From Elusimicrobiota bacterium (GTDB taxonomy: Bacteria; Elusimicrobiota; Elusimicrobia; UBA1565; UBA9628): 14,664 bases of DNA. The stretch spans positions 1 through 14,664 of the forward strand of contig JAMPYD010000016.1 of the NCBI GenBank assembly GCA_023700845.1. The letters are read 5' to 3'. The translations under genes were made by a program, and so were the position numbers. Positions 1-7,175 of the stretch are shown here, piece after piece; position 1 is the stretch's first letter; every line of letters begins with the position of its first letter. Below the pieces are notes generated by a model that saw only the letters and a list, made by a program, of their open reading frames with translations, did not search any database and was not told where the DNA came from.

Positions 1-653
1 ATCTCACGAACTTCTACTTCCGCGAGTTCGGCGACTACACCCGCGCCGCCCGCAACGTCCAGGAGAACTACGTCGGCCTCTCCACGGACCGCAAGTCCCT
101 GATCACGCTCGACTTCGTGTCGGCCGCGACGGGCAAGCTGTACAAGATCCACACCCGCATCCCGCGCGTCATGCGCCTCGAGATGGCGCAGGGCCTGACG
201 CTCACCGCCTACGCCTACCGCACCGGCAAGGAGACGCCGGACGACGGCGAGGAGTTCCTGGCCCGCGTGCTCGCGATGGCGATGCTCAAGGGCCACGCCC
301 GCAAGGGCCCCGACGGCAAGTGGCACCACGGCTCGCCCGAGGGCAAGGTCATCGAGAGCCTCAACGTCCAGCTCGAATACCGCACCAGCGCGCGCCTGCA
401 CATCTTCAAGGCCGAGGACTTCCTCCGCCTCGAGGAGAACCAGACCGTCAACGGCCCGATCGTCCAGGAGATCATCTCCGCCATCGAGCGCGAGGAGGCC
501 GACGCCGAGTACCAGGCCTACTACGCCGAGCAGGAGCAGGAAGCCACGAAGGACGATCTCAAGAAGAAAAAGAAGGCTCCGGCGAAGAAGCCCGCCGCGA
601 AGAAGCCGGTCGCGAAGAAACCGGCGGCGAAGCCCGCCGCGAAGGGGAAATAA
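1..653 (+). CDS. Unidentified protein with Lys/Ala-rich C-terminal tail (5' end outside window)
   Basis: The reading frame is open from base 3 to the TAA at 651-653, giving 216 visible residues; the true start lies upstream. The in-frame GTG at 117 is not preceded by a convincing ribosome site, and the frame before it reads like normal protein (aromatic-rich, starting LTNFYFREFGDYTRAARNV), so I treat the gene as 5'-truncated. The body is soluble and charged with mixed alpha/beta character; I do not recognise the family. The last 35 or so residues are a run of Lys with Ala/Pro (KKKKKAPAKKPAAKKP and similar), a histone-H1-like cationic tail of the sort that often binds nucleic acid or other polyanions. 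The next gene begins one base after the stop, so the two are almost certainly co-transcribed, and that neighbour ends in a similar tail. A joint role on a nucleic-acid substrate is inference only. Confidence 0.8.
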   Translation, partial: LTNFYFREFGDYTRAARNVQENYVGLSTDRKSLITLDFVSAATGKLYKIHTRIPRVMRLEMAQGLTLTAYAYRTGKETPDDGEEFLARVLAMAMLKGHARKGPDGKWHHGSPEGKVIESLNVQLEYRTSARLHIFKAEDFLRLEENQTVNGPIVQEIISAIEREEADAEYQAYYAEQEQEATKDDLKKKKKAPAKKPAAKKPVAKKPAAKPAAKGK

Positions 654-654
654 G

Positions 655-3204
655 ATGAAGCTCGCGGCCCGTTTGCTCCGGGTCGTCCTGGCGGCGGCCC
701 TGCTGGCCCCGTCGTCGGCGTTCGCGCAGATGCGCGCCTCCGTTCCGGGCGCCTCGGCGGGAGCTCCGACCGTCGTCCCTTCCTTCGGAACGGGTCTGTC
801 CGCTCCGTCCGTGACCGCTCCGTCCTTGAGCGCGCCGTCCCTGTCGTTGACGCCGGTCCTTTCCGCCCCGGCGCTCGTCCCGTCCGCCGTGTCGCCCGTT
901 CCGTCGGCGCTCAAGCCCGTCGCCGCCGCCGCGAAGGCCGCCATCCCCGCCGGCGTCGTGCCCGCGGCGGAGAAGCCGGTCGATCCCGAGGCCCCCGCCA
1001 AGCTGAGCGCGCTGAACGCCTTGCGCGACATGCCCGCGACGCTCGAGTCGGCCCCCGCCGCCGCCGGCAAGTTCGACGGCGCGAAGGTCCGCCCCGCGCT
1101 CGAGGAGCCGGTCGAGCCCGAGACCGTCACGAGCGAGATCTCCGACCAGAACGTCCAGGAAGACCTCGCCCTGTGGTTCACGCGCAAACAGAAGACCGAC
1201 ATCAAGAAGGACCAGGTCTACGCGCTCGTGCGCCCCGTCCTCGGCAACGGCTCCCGCCGCTACTGGGAGAAGTTCGAGGAGAAGAAGAGCCTCGTCATCA
1301 AGGTCGCCGGCCAGGGGATGTTCGTCTCCAAGGTCACCTACGCCCGCACCGTGCCGATCAACCGCATGACGCTCAAGGATTTCGAGGGCGTGTACTCGAA
1401 GTCGATGCTCCGCGGCAAGACCATCTACAAGCTCCGGGCCAAGCTCATCGCCGAGCTCAACGAGCGCAACGCCCGCACGACCCGCGGCCAGTCCGGCGTC
1501 GTGACCCAGCTCTCCGAGGTCCGCGTCGTGCGCGTGATGCCCTTCGGCGAGGCCCGCCTGCTGCCCGAGAACAAGGACGAGGAGACGTATTCGCCCGTGG
1601 CGCGCACGCCCTACCAGCTGCCCGCCCCGCTCCAGGGCCTCTATCACATGACGCCCAAGGTCGTCCTGCTCGACATGCGCCTCTTCAAGGACGGGGTCCC
1701 GTTCCCGCTCATCGAGGACATGACCAAGCTGATGAAGTCCGGCGTGTACTTCGTGCTCCTGTCCGACAAGCCCAACGACGCCCCGGGCTCGGTCGAGGAG
1801 CAGCTCACGCGCGGCCTCAGCATGAAGCAGAAGGAGCAGATCTCCCGCTACAAGATGGTCGTCCTGGCCGACGACGGCAACGTGCTCCAGTCCTACGACG
1901 GCGCCTTCGCGCGCTACCTGCCCTCGCGCCGGTTCTCCGGCCAGGAGCAGGAGCTGATGCGCTTCGCCGCGAGCCTGTCCGGAATGCAGGGCGAGACCCT
2001 CTCCCACGGCACCGAGTTCGTCTCCTACCTTAAGAAGGGCGAAGGCGCCGAGGGCGCCATGGCTTCCCTGAAGAGCTCGCTGGCGAAGAACGGTCTGCCC
2101 GTGGATTCCTGGCAGTTCTCCGTCGGGACCAAGAACGGCCGGTCCGTCCTGATCGTGCGCCCGCAGAACCTGGCGAGCGCGGTGCCGTACCTGCTCGAGA
2201 CCCTGCGCGACCAGGAAGGCTTGTACGTCAACCCGGGCGACATGATGACGATCTCCCGCGACGAGGCCCTGCTCGCCGCGACGAAGGGCTCGGTCCAGCC
2301 CTCGGCGCTGCTCGAGGTTCAGGGCGCGGAGTTGGCCGACGCCTCCTTGGCCGCGATCCTCGGACCGTACCGCGAGAACCGCCCCGGCGACCTCGCGGCC
2401 TCGGCGTCCAAGATCACGAGCTTCATCTACAACCCCGACCGCGTCGGCGGCGGCTTCAACGGCGGCAGCATCTACATGATGATGGGCCACGTGATGCACT
2501 CCGCCTTCAACTGGGCGGTGTGGAAGTACCGCAACGAGGGCGTGTTCCCGTCTGCCGACGAGACCGTCGCGGCCGCCGAGAAGATCTGGCTCCACGAGGA
2601 GTCCCAGCGCGAGGGGCGCAACATCGACCGGCCCGGCGAGAACCTGGCCGGGTTCCACGAGGTCATGGTCGGCCGCATGCGCACGATGCACGCGGTGACC
2701 GCCGACATCCTCAAGGTCTACCCGATCGCCGTCGGCACCGAGCTGTCCAACATGCTCGTGTTCGACAACTACAAGAAGGGCGTGCCCGACAACCGGGACA
2801 TCCTGCGCCTGATCTTCGACTTCGTCGTGGCCCGCGAGATGCCGGACGGCACGCTCGAGGTCGCGGTCGTCGACTTCAAGACCGGCCAGACGCCGACCTT
2901 GCAGAACCTGGAGAAGGACACCCAGGTCCAGCTCTACGACCTGGCCGTGCGCAAGATGTGGCCGACGCTCTCGGTCCCGTACGGCGCCAACGGCGAGCGC
3001 CGCAAGGTGTCCGACTACAAGATCCGCTTCATCTACCCGTCGGCGGGCTACCAGCCCATCCTCAACGAGTGGACGCGGATCAAGTTCGAGCGCTTCCTGC
3101 GCAACGTCATGAACCGCATCCGCCGGCACAACGCCCCGCCGGCCCCGAAGCCCGAGGCGAAGGCCAAGCGCAAGCCCAAGGCGAAGGCCGCGGCCAAGAA
3201 ATAG
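655..3204 (+). CDS. Signal-peptide-bearing PD-(D/E)XK (RecB/AddB-like) nuclease-domain protein
   Basis: This 849-residue protein begins at an ATG one base after the previous stop, with AAGGGG (642-647) as ribosome site. Residues 1-24 are a signal peptide (predicted cut AFA/Q at 24/25). Residues 25-145 are Ala/Pro/Ser-rich and end near an FDGA word (F140). Residues 150-330 are an unrecognised soluble region. Residues 332-540 look weakly like a degenerate HAD fold (D340, S370). From about 580 the signatures of the RecB/AddB-type PD-(D/E)XK nuclease domain appear in order: SASKITSFIYNPDR (583-596) in the place of the usual SxSxLxxYxxCP, GHVMH as GxxxH (G611, H615), E696, D722, VVDFKTG with D740 and K742, and QVQLY as QxxxY (Q757, Y761). 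All expected metal-site residues are present, so activity is plausible. The tail from 825 is Lys/Ala-rich. The family is normally cytoplasmic (DNA repair, Cas4), so an export signal is unusual. The substrate is unknown. Confidence 0.8.
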   Translation: MKLAARLLRVVLAAALLAPSSAFAQMRASVPGASAGAPTVVPSFGTGLSAPSVTAPSLSAPSLSLTPVLSAPALVPSAVSPVPSALKPVAAAAKAAIPAGVVPAAEKPVDPEAPAKLSALNALRDMPATLESAPAAAGKFDGAKVRPALEEPVEPETVTSEISDQNVQEDLALWFTRKQKTDIKKDQVYALVRPVLGNGSRRYWEKFEEKKSLVIKVAGQGMFVSKVTYARTVPINRMTLKDFEGVYSKSMLRGKTIYKLRAKLIAELNERNARTTRGQSGVVTQLSEVRVVRVMPFGEARLLPENKDEETYSPVARTPYQLPAPLQGLYHMTPKVVLLDMRLFKDGVPFPLIEDMTKLMKSGVYFVLLSDKPNDAPGSVEEQLTRGLSMKQKEQISRYKMVVLADDGNVLQSYDGAFARYLPSRRFSGQEQELMRFAASLSGMQGETLSHGTEFVSYLKKGEGAEGAMASLKSSLAKNGLPVDSWQFSVGTKNGRSVLIVRPQNLASAVPYLLETLRDQEGLYVNPGDMMTISRDEALLAATKGSVQPSALLEVQGAELADASLAAILGPYRENRPGDLAASASKITSFIYNPDRVGGGFNGGSIYMMMGHVMHSAFNWAVWKYRNEGVFPSADETVAAAEKIWLHEESQREGRNIDRPGENLAGFHEVMVGRMRTMHAVTADILKVYPIAVGTELSNMLVFDNYKKGVPDNRDILRLIFDFVVAREMPDGTLEVAVVDFKTGQTPTLQNLEKDTQVQLYDLAVRKMWPTLSVPYGANGERRKVSDYKIRFIYPSAGYQPILNEWTRIKFERFLRNVMNRIRRHNAPPAPKPEAKAKRKPKAKAAAKK

Positions 3205-3222
3205 CCCGGCGTCGACGAAAGA

Positions 3223-3258
3223 ATGCCCCGGCGGGATTCCCGCCGGGGCATTTTCTTT
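3223..3258 (+). terminator. Strong intrinsic terminator after the nuclease-like gene
   Basis: ATGCCCCGGCGGG (3223-3235) and CCCGCCGGGGCAT (3239-3251) are perfect 13-bp inverted arms around a 3-base loop, followed by the T-rich run TTTTCTTT. This is a textbook rho-independent terminator 19 bases after the stop of the preceding gene. An ATG inside the left arm opens a frame into the next gene, but it lies in the hairpin and is not a plausible start. Confidence 0.85.
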
Positions 3259-3261
3259 AAG

Positions 3262-3267
3262 TACATT
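3262..3267 (+). promoter_or_regulatory. -10-like box TACATT directly before a leaderless start
   Basis: TACATT lies just after the terminator with six bases (ATGGCC) to the ATG at 3274, so a transcript starting seven bases after the box would begin at the A of that ATG. I see no TTGACA-like -35 at the usual spacing. The same geometry recurs at three other genes in this window, which is the main support. Confidence 0.4.
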
Positions 3268-3273
3268 ATGGCC

Positions 3274-4017
3274 ATGGATCGGCCTCGCCCCAAGGCGAAC
3301 ACCCCTCTGTCGAGCCGGGAGCTATGGACGTCGGCGGCCCTGGGAGCCGCGGGAGTGCTGCTCGCCTACGCCGCCATCTACGCGGGCACCGGCGTGCACG
3401 ACGGGTTCGGCGACTGGGACCTTCACCGGACGGGCCGCCGCCTGAGGCGCCTGTCGTTCTGGCTCGTTCCGGCCGCGGCCGTCGCGGGGCCGTTCCTTCG
3501 CGATTCCTACCATCGCATGCTGGAAGGGCGCGGTCGGGGCTGGGACATCCTCCACGCGGTCGCGCGCCTCTTCCTTCATTTCGGCCTGTGGGGCATGAGC
3601 GTGCTGCTCGCCGTCACGATCAGGCTCTGCCTGTTCGCCGCGAAGTGGGCCGCCGCCCGCCTGCGCCTCTACGGCGGCGAGGCGAAGCCGTTCTCTCCGT
3701 CCTGGTTCGCCGTGCCGATCTGGTTCATCGCGTTCCCGTTCCCGCTCCTCGGGGCGCCGATCACCGACGAGGACGGCGGCGAGGTCGAGCTCCCGACCCC
3801 GGACCGGCTCAGCGCGCGCCGGCTCCTGCGCTGGCTGCCGTGGCTGCTGGCGGGGATGTGGTTCTGGACCGGCGCCGTCAGCGAGGACACCGGCGAGCGC
3901 GTCGATCCCCGCTGGCTGTTCGCGGCCGCGTCCTATTGGTTCGCCGACTTCCTGATCGTGGCCCGCCAGGTCGTTCCGGAGCTGAAGTCCTCGACGGTCC
4001 CGGCCGAAGAGCCCTGA
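3274..4017 (+). CDS. Multi-pass membrane protein of unknown function
   Basis: A 247-residue protein ending at TGA 4015-4017. I chose the ATG at 3274 (MDRPRPKANTPL) because a -10-like TACATT sits six bases upstream and no Shine-Dalgarno is visible; ATG 3268 is the alternative, two codons longer. Earlier in-frame codons lie in the terminator hairpin. Hydrophobic stretches suggest about five or six membrane segments: LWTSAALGAAGVLLAYAAIY, FWLVPAAAVAG, a segment around LHFGLWGMSVLLAVTIRLCLF, WFAVPIWFIAFPFPLLG, WLPWLLAGMWFWTG and possibly RWLFAAASYWFADFLIV. Arg-rich loops (HRTGRRLRRL) fit cytoplasmic sides. An acidic loop (DEDGGEVELPTPD) follows the fourth segment. I recognise no family or catalytic motif. 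It is set apart from the upstream gene by the terminator and has no obvious partner. Confidence 0.75.
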   Translation: MDRPRPKANTPLSSRELWTSAALGAAGVLLAYAAIYAGTGVHDGFGDWDLHRTGRRLRRLSFWLVPAAAVAGPFLRDSYHRMLEGRGRGWDILHAVARLFLHFGLWGMSVLLAVTIRLCLFAAKWAAARLRLYGGEAKPFSPSWFAVPIWFIAFPFPLLGAPITDEDGGEVELPTPDRLSARRLLRWLPWLLAGMWFWTGAVSEDTGERVDPRWLFAAASYWFADFLIVARQVVPELKSSTVPAEEP

Positions 4018-4101
4018 AGAGCGTCCCGGCCCTTCAACTTTCCTTTACGCCTCCGGCATCGCCTGGCCTCGGCCGCCCATGGCAGACTTCACGGGAACCA
4101 C

Positions 4102-4107
4102 GGAGGT
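4102..4107 (+). promoter_or_regulatory. Shine-Dalgarno GGAGGT that fixes the BON-protein start
   Basis: GGAGGT lies four bases before ATG 4112, the codon that starts a clean signal peptide. An in-frame ATG at 4079 would place eleven non-signal-like residues in front and has no ribosome site, so 4112 is the better start. Confidence 0.75.
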
Positions 4108-4111
4108 CATC

Positions 4112-4669
4112 ATGAAGATCCGAACCGCGCTCCTCGTCCTGTCCGCCGTTCCGCTCGCGGCGACGGCGCAAGTCCCGAGCACCGCTCCGCGAGCGTCCTC
4201 GGCTCCGGCCGCCCCGGCCCGGCCCCCCAGCCCGGGCGAGTCGAATCCCGCCCTGCCTCTGCCCGGGACGGCCAACCCGGGCGTCCTCGGCGCTCCGATG
4301 GTCCCGAACCCGATGCCGGCGCCGGGCGCGACCGGCGCGCCGAGCGCGGGCGGCGGCCCGGGCGTCTTTTCCCAGGCCTCGCCGATGCGGACGGAGCGCC
4401 AAGAGGAGTCACAGGAGCGGCGCCGGGAGAGGCAGGACCTGCGCGCCATCCGCGACGCGGTCATTCGCCGTCCGACGGCGGGGCCGACCGGGATGAGCCT
4501 CGGGCCGGCCGTGCGCGACCTGAACGTGGTCCGCAAAAACGGCAAGGTGATCCTGACCGGCGTCGTCGCCACGCAGGCCGAAAAGGACGCGGCCGGGGCG
4601 AGGGCGTCGCAGGCGGCGGGGGGCAAGGAGATCGTCAATCAGATCTCGGTGGGGGAGGCGAAGCCATGA
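4112..4669 (+). CDS. Exported BON-domain protein with Pro/Ala-rich linker
   Basis: A 185-residue protein. Residues 1-19 form a signal peptide (predicted cut ATA/Q). Residues 20-85 are a Pro/Ala/Gly-rich linker without predicted structure. Residues 86-108 are a very charged helix (RTERQEESQERRRERQ). Residues 109-183 match the BON pattern: a leading helix (DLRAIRDAVIRR), then V-R-x-L-N-V-V-R-K-N-G-K-V-I-L-T-G-V-V, a helix EKDAAGARASQAAGG and the closing strand KEIVNQISV. BON domains occur in periplasmic proteins such as OsmY, and in secretins and mechanosensitive channels, and are thought to bind membranes or help envelope integrity. The exported state and domain are well supported; the exact role is not. 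The predicted +1 residue after cleavage is Gln, as in four neighbours. A large dyad follows the stop. Confidence 0.85.
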   Translation: MKIRTALLVLSAVPLAATAQVPSTAPRASSAPAAPARPPSPGESNPALPLPGTANPGVLGAPMVPNPMPAPGATGAPSAGGGPGVFSQASPMRTERQEESQERRRERQDLRAIRDAVIRRPTAGPTGMSLGPAVRDLNVVRKNGKVILTGVVATQAEKDAAGARASQAAGGKEIVNQISVGEAKP

Positions 4670-4673
4670 GGAT

Positions 4674-4725
4674 CCTCGGGTCCCAGAGGGCCTAGGCCTC
4701 TTGTTGCCGTAGGGGGGACCCGAGG
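4674..4725. repeat. Nested dyad (stem-loop) element between the BON and MFS genes
   Basis: CCTCGGGTCCC (4674-4684) and GGGACCCGAGG (4715-4725) are perfect 11-bp inverted arms. Nested inside is a second imperfect hairpin, AGAGGGCC / GGCCTCT (4685-4701, one bulged G), built on the palindrome GGCCTAGGCC (4689-4698). It starts five bases after the stop codon. It could be a GC-rich terminator, but there is no T-run after it. It could equally be an operator or a dispersed repeat, because the words GCCTAGGCC and GGGACC also appear in the array at 12775-12890. Confidence 0.6.
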
Positions 4726-4752
4726 GCCCAAGCGCCGGAGGCGGGGTCCGGC

Positions 4753-4758
4753 TATCAT
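4753..4758 (+). promoter_or_regulatory. -10-like box TATCAT before a leaderless MFS gene
   Basis: TATCAT ends eight bases before ATG 4767 and no Shine-Dalgarno lies in between; the nearest purine-rich run (GGAGG near 4736) is much too far. A start site about seven bases after the box would leave a leader of about two bases. No -35 hexamer is apparent. Confidence 0.4.
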
Positions 4759-4766
4759 CTCTATAG

Positions 4767-7157
4767 ATGAAGAACACGCGCCGCGTCCTCGCCGGCTTCC
4801 TCTCTTTCCTGACCCTCGCGTTCGCCCCGGGTCTCGTCTCCTATCAGGCCGCCGCGCAGGTCGTCAACGGCGCCGCCGCCGGCCGCTCCGGCGGGATTCC
4901 GGTGGTCCCGACGTACGGCGCGAACGGCGTCGGCATCGCCCCTCTGTCGCCCGCGACCTTCCTCGCGCCTAGCCTCAACGGCGGCCTCTCCGCCCCCGCT
5001 TTCAGCGCCCCGGCCCCGACGCTTTCCGCCGCCCTCGCCCCCGTCGCCCTGACGCCGTCGGCCGTCAACGCCGCCGCGGCGATCCCGTCCTTGCCCGCGT
5101 CCGCCGTCGCCGCCCAGGCTCTGGCCTCCCGCGCGCTGTCCGCGCCGGCCGTCGTCCCGTCCGAGTCCGCCGCGCCGCGCGACGCCGCCGCCGCCCCGGC
5201 CGAGAATGCCAAGTCCCAGCTCGCGCTCGCCGGCGAGCGCCTGTCCGCCGCCGCGGATTCCGAGAAGACCGGACTGCTCGACGCCTTCTTCACCGGCGCC
5301 CGCAACATCTACGGCCGCCTGACCGGCGACAACGCGGCCTCCGGCTCCATGGTCGCGGCGCCCGCCGGGACCGCCGTCGCCAACGAAGCCCCCGTCGCGA
5401 AGCCCTCGGCCCAGGCCGCGTCCGCGCCGACGCCGGTGGCGCTCGTCGGCACGGGCCTGCAGCCCGGCGACAAGTTCCTGTCCGCCGCCGCGGCCGACGA
5501 GAAGCCGCAGGTCCCCGCGCCCGCTCCCTCCGCCCCCGACGCCGCCACCGGCGCGCGCGCCTTGAAGTGGATGTACATCCAGGACGCGATCAGCATGTCG
5601 GTGTTCATCATGACCTCGATCGCGTACCCGATGGTCGTGATCCCCGCCGTCGGCGCCGTGACCTACGGCGTGCTGATGGCCCTCGGGCCTCTGGCCGCGA
5701 TCGCGCTCGGGCCGCTGTCGGGCATGATCGCCAACCGCTTCGCCCCGCGCGAGGGCCTGGCGATCCTCTCCGCCCTGCGCGCCGTCCTCACCGTGGCGCT
5801 TCCCGTGATGGCCCTGACGGGCATGATCAGCTTCTGGCCCCTGCTGATCGCCTCGATCGCCAACGGCTGGCAGTTCTCGCTGCTGATGACGAGCCGCACC
5901 GCCTACACGCGCCGCTTCGCGATCACCGACCCGAAGCAGACCCGCAGCTGGCTGCACATCGGCAACCTGACCACGATCGGCTTCTCGATCTACTTCGTCC
6001 TCCAGGTCCTGCTCGGCTCGATCGGCCAGATCGGCGGCGTCGTCGACGCGATGAGCCCGATGATGCCCTTCTGGATCTCGGCCGCGGTCAACGTGGCCCT
6101 CATCGGCCTCAACATGTGGAAGATCCCCAAGATCGCCAACATCGTGGCCAACGCGGCCGGCGCGGCGAAGGCCGCGGCGGAGCCTTTCGCGAAGAAGGCG
6201 GCCGCCTTCGTCAAGAAGTTCTGGAAGGAGATCGCCCTGTTCGCGGGCACGATGGGCGTGTACGCGTGGGGCCTGCCCTTCGCGCTTCCGCTGATCGGCA
6301 CGGGCATCGGCTCGCCGCTGTGGATGGCGGCCGCGCTCGTGTACTGGATCTCCCGCACCGACACCTTCAAGACGGTGATGGCGACCCCCAAGATCCGCAA
6401 CGCGCTGCTGCTGTCGGCGCTGGCCGCCGGCCTGATCTATCCGTTCCAGAACCTCGCGATGCCGCTGATCGCCGCCTCGCTCGGCGCCAAGGCCCTGATC
6501 TACGGACAGCTGCTCGGGGCGTTCTTCTTCGGGCAGCTGCTCTCCAACGCGAGCATGGCGCGCCTGCCCGAGGTGCGCATCCCCCTGATAGGCAAGACGG
6601 TCGCGGCCGAACGCCTCCTGCAGGCGGGCGTGCTGGCGCTGGCCGCGATCTGGGCCGGCGTGCGGCTGTTCCCGGGCAACCTTCTCGCCGTCGCGGGCGC
6701 CGTCGCCGTCGGCATGGCCCTCATCGCGGTGACCTCGCGCCTGACCAACCGCGGCTGGATCAAGTTCTTCGGCGTCGGCCTGCTGGCCGCGGTCGGCGTG
6801 GCCCTGTCCTGGGGCTTCTACCCCGGCATCTTCGCGTCCGTCATGCTGCTCGGCCTGTTCGTCGGCCCGTTCGTCTCGGCGATCAACACCTACATCAGCG
6901 GCAACTCCGATCCCAAGATGGTCTCGCAGACCTTCGGCGTGAGCAGCTCGCTGTTCAACGCGATGACGTCCTTCGGCTACGGCCTGCTGTCGGCCACGAC
7001 GAAGGCTTACGGCGACCCGGCGTTCCCGAGCGCGCTGACGCCGATCATCGCGGTCTACATCGCCGCCGCGGTCCTGTTCTTCTTCGCCCCGCGCTGGCTG
7101 CCGGGCCTGCCCGAGAAGAGCCTGCGCTCTCCCGAGCCTAAAAAGCCCGCCGCGTAA
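4767..7157 (+). CDS. MFS-type permease with signal peptide and long Ala/Pro-rich N-terminus
   Basis: A 796-residue protein. Residues 1-30 form a signal peptide (predicted cut AAA/Q, preceded by SYQ). Residues 31 to about 260 are Ala/Pro/Ser-rich with words shared with neighbours (GAAAG, GIPVVP, LSAP). The membrane part starts around W268. TM1 and TM2 lead to GPLSGMIANRFAPRE (315-329), which matches the MFS loop 2-3 motif A (GxLaDRxGRR-like). The second half begins at PKIRNALLLSALAAGLIYPF and resembles MFS TM7-8. Between the halves are an Ala/Lys amphipathic segment (about 455-490) and one or two extra hydrophobic segments (ALFAGTMGVYAWGLPFALPL, LWMAAALVYWIS), so I count 12 to 14 TMs rather than 12. 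Substrate unknown. MFS proteins normally have a cytoplasmic N-terminus, which conflicts with the signal peptide. The gene has its own promoter-like box. Confidence 0.8.
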   Translation: MKNTRRVLAGFLSFLTLAFAPGLVSYQAAAQVVNGAAAGRSGGIPVVPTYGANGVGIAPLSPATFLAPSLNGGLSAPAFSAPAPTLSAALAPVALTPSAVNAAAAIPSLPASAVAAQALASRALSAPAVVPSESAAPRDAAAAPAENAKSQLALAGERLSAAADSEKTGLLDAFFTGARNIYGRLTGDNAASGSMVAAPAGTAVANEAPVAKPSAQAASAPTPVALVGTGLQPGDKFLSAAAADEKPQVPAPAPSAPDAATGARALKWMYIQDAISMSVFIMTSIAYPMVVIPAVGAVTYGVLMALGPLAAIALGPLSGMIANRFAPREGLAILSALRAVLTVALPVMALTGMISFWPLLIASIANGWQFSLLMTSRTAYTRRFAITDPKQTRSWLHIGNLTTIGFSIYFVLQVLLGSIGQIGGVVDAMSPMMPFWISAAVNVALIGLNMWKIPKIANIVANAAGAAKAAAEPFAKKAAAFVKKFWKEIALFAGTMGVYAWGLPFALPLIGTGIGSPLWMAAALVYWISRTDTFKTVMATPKIRNALLLSALAAGLIYPFQNLAMPLIAASLGAKALIYGQLLGAFFFGQLLSNASMARLPEVRIPLIGKTVAAERLLQAGVLALAAIWAGVRLFPGNLLAVAGAVAVGMALIAVTSRLTNRGWIKFFGVGLLAAVGVALSWGFYPGIFASVMLLGLFVGPFVSAINTYISGNSDPKMVSQTFGVSSSLFNAMTSFGYGLLSATTKAYGDPAFPSALTPIIAVYIAAAVLFFFAPRWLPGLPEKSLRSPEPKKPAA

Positions 7158-7162
7158 TCCGG

Positions 7163-7168
7163 TATAAT
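7163..7168 (+). promoter_or_regulatory. Consensus -10 TATAAT before a leaderless small gene
   Basis: A perfect TATAAT six bases after the stop of the MFS gene and seven bases before ATG 7176. No Shine-Dalgarno is present in CCGCGGC between them. The expected transcription start falls at or one base before the ATG. The two downstream small genes would form its transcript. No -35 match is visible. Confidence 0.55.
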
Positions 7169-7175
7169 CCGCGGC

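Noticed and set aside
117..119. GTG 117 as the true start of the first gene
   Set aside because: No ribosome site in front, and the frame stays open with protein-like content to the left edge.
559..3129. An 856-residue minus-strand open frame opposite the nuclease-like gene
   Set aside because: Same composition artefact; the plus-strand frame has a signal peptide, ribosome site and ordered nuclease motifs.
3223..3273. Upstream start for the membrane protein inside the hairpin
   Set aside because: The ATG at 3223 is the first base of the terminator stem and would add Arg-rich residues encoded by the palindrome. The ATG at 3274 fits the -10 geometry.
4033..4050. TTCAAC ... TTTACG as a promoter for the BON gene
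   Set aside because: Spacing and match to -35/-10 are poor; I could not pick a convincing -10 before the ribosome site.
4079..4111. ATG 4079 as start of the BON protein
   Set aside because: It would bury the signal peptide behind eleven extra residues and has no ribosome site; GGAGGT serves ATG 4112.
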